From assembly GCF_000208865.1 (NCBI RefSeq), contig NC_018397.1, positions 1,116,001 through 1,180,000 of the forward strand: DNA of 64,000 nucleotides, read 5' to 3'. How positions within the stretch are numbered: position 1 is the stretch's first letter; every line of letters begins with the position of its first letter. Below, in pieces: positions 21,801-33,979 of the stretch. This stretch comes from Neospora caninum Liverpool (taxonomy: Eukaryota > Apicomplexa > Conoidasida > Eucoccidiorida > Sarcocystidae). A program made the translations under genes and the position numbers. The notes beneath the pieces were generated by a model that had not been told where the DNA came from, did not search any database, and saw only the letters and a list, made by a program, of their open reading frames with translations.

Positions 21801-23392
21801 TTTGTGTATTCAGGTCGGGGCGGTGGAAGACAAGGACAACCAAGAAGATCTTGCTTCTCTTGTTCAGTTTTATTCCACAGCTTCACCGAAGGAGACAACC
21901 GACTTAGCAGGATATGTAGAACGCATGAAGGCCAGGAATGATAAGATCGACCGCGGAGAGGATCCGCTGCCGACAAATTCGTCGGGTCGTGTCATTCTGA
22001 GGCGCAAACAAAATGCAATATACTACCTGGCAGCAGAGAACCGGAAGGCAGCAGAAGAAAGCCCTGCATTAGAGCTGCCTCGTGAGCTCGGCTACGAAGT
22101 AATCTTTGGAACCGAGCCACTAGACGAGTTCTTCCTTGCCAGTCTAAGTATCAACCAGTTCAAAGGCATCCAAGTGATTGACGTGAACAAGGCGGATCTC
22201 AAACTGGGAGGCGAAGAAGGCGGAGCGGGACGCCTTGGAAACCCGCCAGGCGCAAAGGGATCAGGTGCTGGTGACTCCCGCCCCGGCTTAGTGGATACGG
22301 AGAGCATAGAAACAAAGCGCGTCCAGATGGGCAGGTATGCACACAGGCAAAGAAGTAACTGACTCCATCCCCGTGAAACGGATCATCTTGCTGACGATGT
22401 GTCAAATGTCTCTACGACGGGTTTGCGTAACGATTCAAGCCGTACGAAGGCGCCCCCTGAAGGCAGGTGTTTCGAGATGACACTATTGTATTTCTCCAAC
22501 CGACAAAAATGTCAGCGGGCACGTGATAGGCGCCGCTTAGGCCTTGGTGATATGTGTGAGACTCGTTTCTTTGGAGATCGGTGTTTGCTTTGGCTTGAGT
22601 TCGATGACTGATTTCTGCGTTTCTGTGTCTTCTGTGTTACGCTTGTTTCTACAGCCTGTGCGAGTGGCTACAGCAGATTCTGGGCTCACGAGTGCACAAT
22701 GTGCATGTCACAGACAGGCTCTTCACGTCACCAGCCGTTCTGGTTCAAGGTGACTTCGGGCTGTCTCCTACCATGCAGCGGTACATGAAGCAACAGGCCG
22801 CAGCGCAAGGCGTCAGTGAACAAGAGCTGTATGGGGCGTCTCTTAATCAGCCGATCCTGGAGCTTAACCCCTACCATCCAATCATCCAACGTCTAGACAT
22901 CATGGTGAGAGACTAAAAATTAGGAAAGCCAATGTACGGAGAGCAAAATTCTAAAGCGACTGGGCAGGGGAATTGCAGATATGCGGGAATAGGGACTCTT
23001 GGTGTGACACGGATTTTTCACAGGGTCATCCTTGCGGAGGAAAGCGCTGCAGGATTCCGCGTACGGCCGGCTCTTGCTTCGTTATAGGTCGCATCTGTTG
23101 ACTGCATTGGCAATGGCCAACGTGCAAGCGAACGTAGTCGTGTGTCTCGGTGTCTCCCTCGCAGGTCAAGAGAGACGTCACGGACCCGAGGGCGAAGGAG
23201 GTTGCACTGCAACTTTTCGATGTTGCTGCTCTCCAAGGAGGATACAACATCGAGAATCCTGGTTACTTTGCCAAGAGGGTTATTGAGATGATGAAACGAG
23301 AAGCAGATGCTGCTCTTTCGGAACAAAAGGAGCAAACGCCTGTGCCGCCCAGTGTGCCGGAACAGGCTCAGCAGCCGCAGTCGCAGGGTTGA
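15808..23392 (+). CDS. HSP90: Organellar (probably apicoplast) HSP90, seven exons
   Basis: Exons 15808-17208, 17554-17889, 20209-20399, 20589-20790, 21814-22334, 22655-22904 and 23165-23392 join in phase to 1042 aa. All GHKL ATPase motifs are present: ELISNAADASDKKR (about residue 224), DDGIGM (about 270) and GQFGVGFYSAFLVA (about 315). The middle domain (GVVDSDELPLNVGRE) and dimerisation domain (SLCEWLQQIL, VTDRLFTSPA) follow in order. The N-terminus has a basic start and a hydrophobic core at residues 19-39, then about 150 Ser/Ala/Pro-rich residues before the ATPase domain: the bipartite signal-plus-transit pattern used for the apicoplast. The C-terminus ends PQSQG, with neither the cytosolic MEEVD nor an ER-retention signal, so the paralogues HSP90 and GRP94 are unlikely. 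A Glu-rich linker of about 60 residues precedes DWSGTRVVLHL. The ATG at 15808 was chosen because it places the hydrophobic core near the N-terminus; 15757 and 15664 are alternatives. Mitochondrial TRAP1-type targeting is less likely but possible. Confidence 0.88.
18201..19641. repeat. Tandem array of about 211-bp units inside HSP90 intron 2
   Basis: Units begin with TAGTCG at 18201, 18413, 18654, 18865, 19076, 19287 and 19498. The spacing is 211-212 bp except for one 241-bp unit, which carries an internal duplication of about 29 bp. The last copy is cut off near 19641. Copies differ by only a few bases (for example cacgtgg versus cgcgtgg, and gaagatc versus gacgatc), so the array is young or homogenised. 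It fills most of the 2319-bp intron 17890-20208. The period is not a multiple of three, and the repeated small open frames are by-products. A 16-base piece of the unit recurs once at 19999-20014, near the intron's 3' end. Confidence 0.95.
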
Positions 23393-26300
23393 GTACACAA
23401 TACGTACGCTGTTTTCGCCCAGAGACAGGGTTTGCCGCGATTCGTATAACGCGGCGATGGAGAGTGGAAGAAGCGAAAGAATGTGTGTTTGGTTTTTCGT
23501 TAGTGCCAGCAATGTCGAAAACAATTATTGTTTCAAGCGACAGGTCACCCTCCCCGTTTTCGTTCCATGCCGCGAGATCGGCATTCTGGAGACTCCCACA
23601 GATATTATGAAAGAAAAGGTGTTTCCACGGATGATACACCACACATCGACAAGTGCAGGAACAGAAGAAAAGCGATGTTCACAACATGAGTGCATATACC
23701 ATGCACCAGCTGCTTACCTTTTTTTATGTCATACGTACTGCTCAACCAGTCAGTATGAAAAGGGATGGCTTGTGGCCGCCACTGGCTTTAACGTCAAAGC
23801 GGCTTTCTGCATCGGATGTTCACCCCGATGCATTCCAGTGGTGAATATGGAATATGTGTAGGTGTTCAATCCGTCTGTCTCAGCACGTCAACGAGTGGTG
23901 TATAGTGACCAGGACAAAAGTTCAAGGGCGCGTAGTTTTCCGCAAAGAATTAACTCGATCAAGTCCAGTACGGTGGTGATTGTGGAAGGTTCTCTGGAGT
24001 TTAGCGTGGGGCGACACTTGGAAAAAAGAGCACAGCCATTCAAGTTTGTCATTCAACCCTACACCGTGCCCTCTGGGGCTGCCGTCAGTCAACTGTCATT
24101 TTTACCATAGGCGGACAACGCATTCGAAACCCGAGCTTGTCGCAAGGTTCGTTGCTGAATTCATCTGATTGTAGGCAAAGTGTTCGCTTAACAAAATGAC
24201 CTGCCACATGCATTTTACATCGACCGAGCTTGCGATTGAGGACAGTAACCAGAGCTGCCCTCTGCTGCGATCCTAAGTCTCTGAGGCCAACGCAGCTATC
24301 ATGTTTAGAAAGCAGCCCACAATTTTGCCAGCTCCTGTTAAGCTGTAGACGACAAATCAGCCTCCCAGAAGAGGCATCTTTTCACAGACGTTCTGGCCAC
24401 TGTACATCCTGGCCATTGTACATCGGTTGGCTCAAATGCAAAAGCCAAATAAGTGTCCCGCAACTGCGGAGGTGACGAAAGAGATTGACGAGAGACTGGG
24501 TTCTGTATACTTCTTAACACGCCACAGGGCGCGGATGTTCGTACTATAACGGGAGCCGGTGCGCGTTCATACTCGTGCAAGGCACTGCTTCTGCGAAACG
24601 GGAATACCATAAGCCTCTGTGAAACCCCCGATACCAGAGTGTTTTAAAGCCAGAACATACGCATGATTTTCTCCCAGTCGTTTTGGTAGGTCATACGGTT
24701 ACACTACAGTAGTATTCCGTCATCCCTTGCGGCCAAAAGCGGGGCCAAACAGACGCACAAGGAGAACGAGAGCGAATCTGTGTTTTGTTGTCTTGACAAC
24801 GCCCTCGATGATCCCTGGCCGTTAGACACCAGAAGCCCCCTGTTGCTCTGTTGGAAAGACAGTCTAGTGAGCGTACCATGACGTCAAGAGAAAATTACGA
24901 AGTACGTCGAAAATCCTTTTTGCTTTGCCATACCACTGGTTTTCCCTCGCGCCTCCCCCCCCCCCTCGTCCATAGCGGGAAGTTGTCTGAAGCAAGGCGC
25001 GTGCTCCTATATATGACTCCCCTCGTCTTGTCTTCTCACGCGCTTTCTTGTCTAATTGCGCAAACTACTTGGGGTACACATGTGGCTGAGGTTATGCACG
25101 TGGCTCGAAACCGTGAGGCGCTGTGCGTGTTAGCGACACGGAAGCATGCCCCGCGCTATTGCAAAGCGCAGAAAAAACGATTTTTTTAATTTGAAAACAG
25201 TTCTGGGTAAACATTCATTTTGGTTTTCTCCACTTGACCAGTGCCACCCCTGGCTTTTGAGAGCGAATGCATTTTCTCTGCTGTCGCGTCTTCCGGTGAC
25301 GCCTATGCGTCAGGGTTGGTGTCCAGTTCTCCATGGTAAGTTGGAAGCTTCCGTCTCGCAAACGGGCGATACACAATTGATTTCCAGTTACAAACGTAAA
25401 GCTATATACACTTCCTTCTTGAATCAGGAGTGCGGTGCCTCATTCTTTTCCTCCCCCCGCCCCCCTTCTATTCGCGTTTTCGCGGGTGTACTGTTGCTGG
25501 TGGACAGCGCCCCCCCTTTTCCGTGCCGCCTCCTTCCGCCAGGAAAAGGACAAAACCCGCAAGTTCCCCGAAAAGGGGGAAACGGTTTCGGTCAATTTAG
25601 CGCTTCTATATCCAGAAAGGCGTCTCTTTTTTGTCTGTAACATCTTCGGGGGAAAACGCCCTTCCTCTGCTCTGTTAACCAGACTCGCGTTTTTGCGCGT
25701 CTGCTGCGCGTCTTCTCTCTGCATCTGGCAGTGACCTATGGTCGGCTTCTCTCGGGTCTTTCCTTTTCCACAGAACAAAAAACACCGTGTTTCTAGGATT
25801 TTGGGAACACTTATTTGGGCCGTGGCTCTCTGTTTTCTCATTTCAAAGGAACAGCCAGAGTACCTGAAGGGAAACTGCCGGAGGGGGCTGACTCGGGTGC
25901 AAGCTTCGCTTCCCGTCTTTGGACCCGAGAGGTTTGTTGCCGTGGTCACCTTTCGGGGAACTTTTTGTACGAATTGCTCGGGTTTTTTGTTTCAGAGCTT
26001 GCAACAACCTTGGCCCTGTTCTCTGTGTCCCTCTGTTCACCGGAAGTTTCTCTACGTCTTGCGTACTTTTGCTTGACACAGACGCTTCTTTCGTTTCCCA
26101 GAAAGGACACAGGATATTCTACTGCACTGCGTTCCAGTTTGCCTGGAGAGTCTACGTTCTGTTTTTGCTTTCTGCGCCCGCCGAATCTACGGCCGCAAAC
26201 GACTTTTTAAAATAGAATCCGAGTGAAGTTGCCGTATCCCGAGCGGGACGGGCATGACGGATAGACATTTTTTTCTTTGTAGCTTCCTCCTCGGTTTTCC

Positions 26301-26522
26301 AAGCGTATAAACACGCGCTGTGCATATGAAATACGCGCTGTGCATGTTTATCTGCACGCACTTTTTGTAGGTGTATGTTGCGTCTTCTTTGAATTACGGT
26401 TTTACGGTCGTCGACACAGGCCGTTTTGTTTTGTCAAGGCGCAGCTGCAGTCGATCCGGGATTGAGTGCACGTCGTCGAACAACTTTTGACGCCTTCTCC
26501 TTTTCTCCCACCCTTTCTCGCA
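23393..26522. other. Intergenic region between HSP90 and MORN1
   Basis: About 3.1 kb without a recognisable coding signature. The left part should be HSP90 3' UTR. From about 24900 the plus strand becomes T- and CT-rich, fitting the promoter and leader of MORN1. No open frame here has convincing composition or similarity. Confidence 0.5.
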
Positions 26523-27614
26523 ATGGAGAGCTGCCACGCGTATCACGGGCAGATCAAGGATGGCCTGTTCCACGGGAAAGGGACTTTGATCTACAGCGGA
26601 AATGAAAAGTACGAGGGGGAGTTTGTCTTCGGCAAGCGAGAGGGGCATGGTCGCTTCCTCTACGCAGACGGAGCCACGTACGAGGGAAAGTGGGTGGAAG
26701 ATCGCATTCATGGTCAGGGCGTGGCGCACTTTGCGAGTGGAAACCGGTACGAAGGCCAGTGGGAAATGGGACGAATCAACGGATTCGGGAAGCTTTCGTA
26801 CAGTAACGGGGATGAGTATGAGGGGGAGTGGGTGGACGGGAAGATGCACGGTCGGGGCACCTATCGCTACGCAGAGGGGGATGTATATACAGGAGAGTGG
26901 CGAGACGACAAACGCCATGGAAAGGGTAGCGTCACGTATGTGAGTGCGAAGGGTTCAGTGGTGGAAAAGTACGAAGGCGACTGGGTCAACGGCAAGATGC
27001 ACGGCCACGGAAAATATATCTACAGCGACGGAGGCGTGTATGAAGGAGACTGGATCGATGGGAAAATGCATGGCAAGGGAACGTATGTGTTCCCCAATGG
27101 CAATGTATACGAGGGTGAATGGGCCCATGACATGAAGGACGGCTACGGCGTTCTCACATACCAGAACGGCGAGAAGTACGAAGGGTACTGGAAGCAGGAC
27201 AAGGTCCACGGCAAAGGCACTCTAACCTACACTCGAGGAGACAAGTATATTGGAGACTGGATGGACGCAAAGAAACACGGGGAAGGCGAGCTCATCTACG
27301 CTAACGGGGACCGCTTCAAGGGACAGTGGGCCGACGACCGAGCTAACGGGTTCGGTGTCTTCACGTATGCAAACGGAAATCGATACGAAGGCGAGTGGGC
27401 CGATGATAAACGCCATGGACACGGAGTCTTCTACTGCGCTGAAGACGGCAGCGCGTATGAAGGCGAGTTCGTGGGAGGCAGAAAGGAAGGCAGCGGCGTG
27501 CTGCGTCTAGCGACCGGGCACCAGCTGGAAGGCACCTGGTCTGGCGGACAGCTGGTGCGGGTTACCTCCTTCATGTTCGCCCAGGATTCGCCTTGGCTCA
27601 ATGTCGACTTGTAA
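26523..27614 (+). CDS. MORN1: MORN1, basal-complex and centrocone MORN-repeat protein
   Basis: This single-exon gene encodes 363 aa made almost wholly of MORN repeats. I count 14 full units of the form YEGxW-x2-GKxHGxG (the first is HAYHGQIKDGLFHGKG) and a degenerate 15th (QLEGTW) before a short tail ending SPWLNVDL. Repeats are about 23 residues. One unit (about residues 140-150) carries a short extra loop (SAKGSVV). There is no signal peptide or membrane span. In T. gondii, MORN1 of this length marks the spindle-pole centrocone and the ring at the basal end of daughter buds, where it is needed for daughter-cell scission; that role is known for the family and not shown by the sequence itself. 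The ATG at 26523 follows a CT-rich leader and opens the first repeat directly; an upstream in-frame start 19 codons earlier is a GTG-type codon and unlikely. Confidence 0.95.
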   Translation: MESCHAYHGQIKDGLFHGKGTLIYSGNEKYEGEFVFGKREGHGRFLYADGATYEGKWVEDRIHGQGVAHFASGNRYEGQWEMGRINGFGKLSYSNGDEYEGEWVDGKMHGRGTYRYAEGDVYTGEWRDDKRHGKGSVTYVSAKGSVVEKYEGDWVNGKMHGHGKYIYSDGGVYEGDWIDGKMHGKGTYVFPNGNVYEGEWAHDMKDGYGVLTYQNGEKYEGYWKQDKVHGKGTLTYTRGDKYIGDWMDAKKHGEGELIYANGDRFKGQWADDRANGFGVFTYANGNRYEGEWADDKRHGHGVFYCAEDGSAYEGEFVGGRKEGSGVLRLATGHQLEGTWSGGQLVRVTSFMFAQDSPWLNVDL

Positions 27615-27705
27615 AACGCTCAAAATACCTTTCCACACGGGCAAATGGATATACCCGTGGAACAGCTTCAGCTGCAAAGAATCATGATACATTCAAATGC
27701 CCGCA

Positions 27706-27737
<32 letters not shown>

Positions 27738-30700
27738 GATACCCATATTTATATTTATCCCTTATAGAGATACACTTCTCTGTTTGAAACAAGGTCCGTG
27801 TCCATCTTCTCGGAGCAGTTTTTCGGGAGGCCTGCGTTCAGAGAGAGGCTTGGTGGAAGGTCATCACAGGGCGACGAGTTAGTTCGCGTCTTTGTTTCAT
27901 CCAGAGAGGTGTAGTAAAGTAACCCCGAGAGCCGAGAATCAGCATCAACCGTCCCTCCCCCACGTGTGTTCCCGAAGGCGGACGAGACACTCCTGTTCCC
28001 CGTCTTGGAGGCATCGTGAGTCCTTCAACCTTGCCATCGTCTGGAGAGATCCGCGCAACTGTTTGGTGGCAACCGCCATTGAAGCCGACTGTTAGGCATT
28101 GCCTGTGGGGTGTGAAGACTGCTCCATGTATTTGAGCCTGTTTGTGGTAACGCTGGGAGTGTGGGTACTATGTTCTCGTATGTTGCGTTTCTCGGAGCTT
28201 TTTCTAGACGATTGCAACAACCCAATAAGGTCACTCCATGTATATGCATATGCGTGCGTAAACTATATCTGCACGTGTATGTGTGTGTGTAGATGTGCAC
28301 CTTTTGCCCGAATCGCAACAAGACACTTGCGGGGTCTGCACATCGTATGTGACCCTGTCGCTGTCCGGCTCCGGTGTGTTTGGTTTCTTGAAGACGCGAA
28401 TAATCCTTCAGACGCCAGGCACTCTCGTTCGCCGTTGATCTGTTGGTTTGCTCGTCGCGCCTTTCGCCTACTCAGCGACAAACGTCTGGGTGTTTATTGT
28501 CAAGGAAAGAGAGAAGATCGGAGAGAGGGTCACCATGACCTAAATGGGTGCGCAGTGTTATTCAACGTGTGTGTAGGAAAAGGAAAAAAACGTCGAGTCG
28601 CTTAGTGGATCGCGAGAAGGTACTATGAGAGTCTGGTGGTTTGGGTGTGCGGTAGTGTCCCCCTGTGACAGAGCAGCTTGTTCTACGGGCAAGGAGCCTA
28701 TGTGTTCAAAAAACGTAAAGCATCCAGCGACGATGTCCTTCGATTTTCTCGTGGGGACGCGTGTGGATGATTTGGCAATATGCCGCCATTCTTCTGCACG
28801 GAGTCTTCCTCAGCGATTGGGACGAATACGTTGCCGGTTGCTTGCTCCCTTTTCCCGAAGACCGGGCTGTGCGGGAATGAACCAAGCGGGCATGTTTTGA
28901 ATGTGGAACTCATTACGCCGCCCTTTGTCTCTCTCGTTCTTGAGCCACAGGTTCCTTATTTTCATGGCGTGAAGATGATGCTTGTGCAAACCCTTCAAGC
29001 TCCGGCCGCATTTCTTTGTTGCGTGCATTTTTATTCAACTTGCGTGCTCTCCGCTCTCCCACGGGTGCTTCGTGGGCGCAGAGGTTTTCGGCCTCTTCAA
29101 AGATTCATCCGACGCATCGTGGACCGTTAGCGGAGTGTGTGCGCAAGTAGCGGTCTACAAAGTGTACACACTCCAGCTTTTTGGTCAGGTCGCCTCTTCA
29201 CAGTTTTAAAGTCCCTCTCGATGCTGTTATCTGCTTCTCGCTTTTTCTCCGTGGAAGCGAAACGAATCGTTCACGTGGTTGACAACTTGTTCGGTTCAGC
29301 CGTAGTTCCTTCCAGTGTTGTGTAAGGATCCACGGACTTAGGACGCCGACAATAGTGCGGCCAAAGTGATAAAACAAGTAATCTTGCTGTTTAAGCTCTT
29401 GGCTTCAAATACTGGTTCCCAACAGACAGAAAGGATGAAAAGCTATAGTCAGTGCGGGTCGGATGCGCCGGCAAGACACGTCCCCCACTTGGATGACGGA
29501 GGTGCTCAGGCACAAAGCACCTGGTACGGTCGAAATCTCTTACTTCGAGGAGGAATCCATCTTGGATACAGACTGTCCACCGTGAAGCTCTCTTTGAAGC
29601 TAGGCTGTCTCTCTTTCTTACGGCTCCCTGGGGCAGCCACGCGCTACTCGACAAGCCTCTTCCAACCTGCAGTGATTTTTGTTCTTTAAAAACTATCCAT
29701 CTGGCGAAGGCGAGAACAACGCCGCTCTTCGTATGTCACCATCCGCGCGCCGCTTGCCACGAGAGGTTTTCAGCCTTCTTCCAATAGAAAAAGGTTTTCC
29801 ATATATTGACTTATGCAGGTGGGTTGGCGCTGTCGGTGATCGTGACAAGCTAAAGGTAGCGATGCTGTTGCGACTCAGGGTGGCCTTAATGAAAAAAATC
29901 CCTCACCAATATTGCAAAAAAGTCTCAGCTAAAGAAAACGCAACTCTTCTGACACGCCTATAAACTCGTTTACTGGAAAAAAAAACCTCTTCACCGCTGA
30001 ACCCAAACTACACTGGCAGGCGTGGACGAACGGTGTTCTTTATTGGGGACAGTGAGATAAGGTGCAAAAGAAAAAACTGCAAAACAGTGACATAGCAAGA
30101 TTCGGGTACTTAGAGCTCGAATCTTAGGCTGAATCTCTGTGTTTACCGGATCCAAGTTCTATAGACATCTGGTTGATGTATGGTTCCACTGCAAGCAAAT
30201 AGCACGGCGTTTTTGAGTTCGCCTCACAACGTTTAATACGCACCCACAAGATTCTCACCAATTAGATACTGTCCGACATGTCCATTCGTTTCTCCACCGA
30301 GAAGATATGACCGGCTGCATCTTTCCGGAATGTGCGGCATCCACGTACAGCCCGTAGACAAACAGACAACTAAAATTCTCCTGAATTCCAACCCCCCTTC
30401 CGAAGAAGAAAACCTGCACATGTTCAACCACACGTCCTCCTAGGAGAGGTGACAGTACGCAAAAAAACAAAAGAAAACCGTAAACATGAGGCAGCTACAA
30501 CCTGTATCTGTGTCTTCCCGTGCATCCTCCAGAGAACCGGTGGGTCGTGGAATCCAAAAGGCCTGAGAGCGGAGAAGAAATGGGGTATTCACAAGGGAAA
30601 GTTGGTCTTGGTGCCTGGAGACCGAAAAAAACACGGCAGCTAGTAGAGGGGGCAACGGGAAACGCTTCAGCATTCTACTGCAGCGACGTTGGTAAATGCG

Positions 30701-33700
30701 GAAGAGGAAGCCCGGCCGTCTGCAGCCGATGATAGGAGTGCATCCTGTGCAAGACCCTGTTCCATGGAAAACAAGTATTCTAGTCCCTATTTTCTCGTCA
30801 TTTTTTCTCTCGACGGTAAAGAACACGGCTACAGAGCAGTGGAAGCCGGACGGCAGAACAGAGGAAAGGAGATCCCACTTGGAGCAGCCACTGTCACACT
30901 GATGGGTGGTCAGCCCCTTATACGCAGTGCGACACCTACAAATGGTATATAAGCGCTCCCTTTGCATCATTCCCTTCTTGATACGCGTCTCTCCTCCCTG
31001 ATGTCTTCTCCCGTCTCTCCATTTTTTCTCCAGCACCAAAAGACAGGTTGGTACTCATGCAGCAACCGCCACACGCTCTCACGGCATCTCGATGTCGGCA
31101 GTCACTGAGCGTTTTCCACTCCTGTTCCTGCTAATGCCTGAGCACCGTGTACAAGAAACCACTTCCTGGTGACTCACTTCTGCTAACTCAATGCTAACAC
31201 CGCTGCCGCTCCGACTACTGTTTCTGTGACTATCCACCGAGTTCCACTGCCACGACTACAACATGTGGGCTCCGCTCTTACGAAAATGCATTCTGGGGCG
31301 CGAAAAACAGAAGTTCGGCGACGCATCGCGCCCGGCCAGCGTCTCTGGGGGAACGTGCCGATGTTGCCATTTCAGTTGTTTCGCTATATTCTATAGCAGG
31401 GAACATCACAGCTTGTTGCACTCCCCCCCTTCTGTCTTCCTAGTCTCTCTGGTGTGTAGAGCAGTGTGATTCCTGGTTTTGGCGAGGCGATGTGTCCAGA
31501 GCGACGAGCCAGCTGGTGGATCGAACGCGACCGCACTTTTGAAAGACGGAACGGGGATACGAAAATATGTCCAGAAGCAACGCTACCATCCTGCCCATTC
31601 GATTACTATCATTTCACAAGTTGTGTCTTTGGAACTGATGCTTCTTCCACCCCGTCACTTACACGTGGGCGTCTCCGGAGGAGGGTTGGGAGCTGCGCAC
31701 CTGTGTTTGACTCGTCTGTCACTGTGAACTCGATGAGATGAGCCGTCCATTGCTGTTCTTGTACTTATACAAGCCTTCGCGGGGGCATTTCTTGTCGGCG
31801 TGGCGAAGCACTGTCTTTGAGATCGAGTTTTCGGCCACGGTCCTGGTCCCCTATAGTATCCGGGAATAGACAAATTTTGTGCTTCACACACGCTAGGAAG
31901 CATTTGGAACTCCAGTAAAATGAACTTCCGAAACCGGTCACCCTCTGCTGCCATACAAAATCGCCGCTTGGACTCAATTCACTTCTTACAGACCGATTCA
32001 AGAAAACAAAAATGCCTAATCACCGTGCACGACCCTGCTACCACGGCTTTCGCCACGTCACGCGTGGGCAAGCTGCTAGCCTCTGTAAAAACGCTGTACT
32101 GTTCCCCCTTGCCTTTTCAGCACACACAGAAAGGGTATTTTTGCCTTTTCTGTGTACTTGTCGCCTACTCCCTCCGCCTGGGCGGCGGTTTTCGTGTCAC
32201 AAATGCGACTCGGTCTTCTGTTGACTCGGCGGTTTAGGATTGGACACCATTCGTGGCTGTGGCCCAGTCGACGGCTTGCAGCACGCGTGGTGGCATCTGG
32301 GACTTGTCTTCCGAGAGCCTCTGAATCGACCAAGACGTGTTCGATCCGGCCGATGTTTTGCTGTTCTGAGGGACGGGCTCCGTCCCCCTTTTCATTCTCT
32401 TTCTCTCTCTTTCTCTTTCGCTCGAGAAATGTCCGTCTTTTCCTCAAAAAGCGCACCACTTGGGGGAAAAATGCTAGAGGCCATCCTTCTCGAGCTGTGC
32501 TGTCGTGTCGCGCGCGCAGTCAACCGTTAAGCGCCAGTGCTTCTCCCGGCCTCGTCCACGGGCTCTGTAAAGGCGAGACGTTTTTCTGAAAACCGGTATT
32601 CTCCTGCAGGATTGAACGGCTGGGATGGTCTGCAAGTGTGTTTTCAGCCTTATTTTCGACAGCGTCGTTTTCCAGTGGAACAATGAGCACACACCTCTAG
32701 TTCGGGGTGGAGAAGACTTTCTCTCGGGTCCACAAAAAGACCACCGTCCCTCTCAGTAGAGATGAGGGGCGATCCATCCCCAGAGATTTGTCGGCATATC
32801 AGATTTGGACACTCTTTTGCATTCTTCCAGGTTTTTTGTCTCAGAGGCACACACCTCTAGGCAAAGTTTTCATCCTTTCGCCTTGGACTGGGAGACTCGC
32901 GCAGGTCTGCCAGCGGTCGGCTCGGAATCCTTTTTTACGCTTGTAACAACACGGATGCGCCTACTTTTTCCGTTCCAGTCTCGTGAAGAGGCAGATCTCG
33001 GGCGTCACAACGTTCATTCTGCACTGTACATACTCTGGCTCTCGTAGGTATCGCGTACCATTTCCGCTTTTTTCTCGCGGCAGCGTTTCAAGACAGTGTC
33101 AAGGAGCCTTTTGCCGTGCTTCGTGCTCTGCTTCTCCGTCCTTAAAGGGTGACCCACCAGTGGACGGGAATCGGGAACTTCTGAGCGCCGCGAGACGAGG
33201 CTATGGTCTCCTCACTGCCGAGCTCGCACACCGATGCAAGGACATGGAAACGTTCTTGCAGTTGATCGGTTTCGTCGGGGTACCTGCAAACATAAGCTTG
33301 ACGGGTCGTCTTCTCTCAAAAAGCGAGGCATTTGCTCCCCATTTGAAATGCTTTCTTTTTCCGGCTCATCGATACAGGCTACTCGACGAGATAAGCGAAC
33401 TCTCGTTGCAGGTGTTTCGGACAGCTGCGAGGCTTCTGGGCGCGCCCCCTAGTGTGTGTCGCTCGTCGCGGGCCGCGCATCTTCTCGACTTCTAGGCTCC
33501 TACACCCTCAGTCATCCTTCCTCCGTCTTCGCGTTGACTGTGCCTTACCGGCCTTCCTCTGGTCGCCAATGCGCTTGCGTAGCCCGACACTCCCGTCCCC
33601 TGCACGGGCGTGATTCAGCTCTGCGCTGCTGGTTCAACCGGAGGTAACTGGAAGAAGCAGCGGGTTGACCCGCACGGGGGGGGTGGGACTGAGGATTTCG

Positions 33701-33979
33701 GGCCCCACCGGCTGTCAAAATCATTCAAGAGTGTCTTCACATCCGTTCCTGCACGGGGAACTCAGGCAGGAAACACGTCAGACTGTGGGCTTTTTGGGTG
33801 ACGTGAGTCGGTGTCTCTCTCCTCGTTCAGAAGGAGCGCTTTCGAGGGAAGGGGAGAGGCAGCATCGCCCGAGAACGTTGCCCAAATTTTCTCGCCCTTG
33901 AAGTGAGGAGAGGCTCGGCGAAAAACGCCGAACTGAGGTGGCCGCCAAAGCGGGATTTTCTGCGAGGACATGGCCCAAA
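27615..33979. other. Long interval without a supported gene
   Basis: These 6.4 kb lie between MORN1 and the coiled-coil gene. Several open frames exceed 150 codons (28099-28605 +, 30440-31039 -, 32983-33495 +), but none shows conserved motifs, a plausible composition or linked splice sites. The right part, from about 32000, is T- and CT-rich and may be the leader of the coiled-coil gene, possibly with non-coding exons. A lineage-specific small gene or non-coding RNA could be hidden here; I cannot support one. Confidence 0.4.
27705..27736. repeat. CT then TA dinucleotide microsatellite
   Basis: A CT run (about 27705-27718) passes directly into a TA run (to 27736), about 100 bases after the MORN1 stop codon, probably within its 3' UTR. 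It is a compound simple repeat likely to vary in length between strains. Confidence 0.85.

Noticed and set aside
30440..31039. 199-codon minus-strand frame between MORN1 and the coiled-coil gene
   Set aside because: Composition is irregular with many Cys and Arg and no domain. No splice-linked neighbours or conserved motif support it.
32983..33495. 170-codon plus-strand frame upstream of the coiled-coil gene
   Set aside because: It lacks conserved motifs and lies in T- and CT-rich DNA fitting a leader. I could not link it in phase to the first supported exon.
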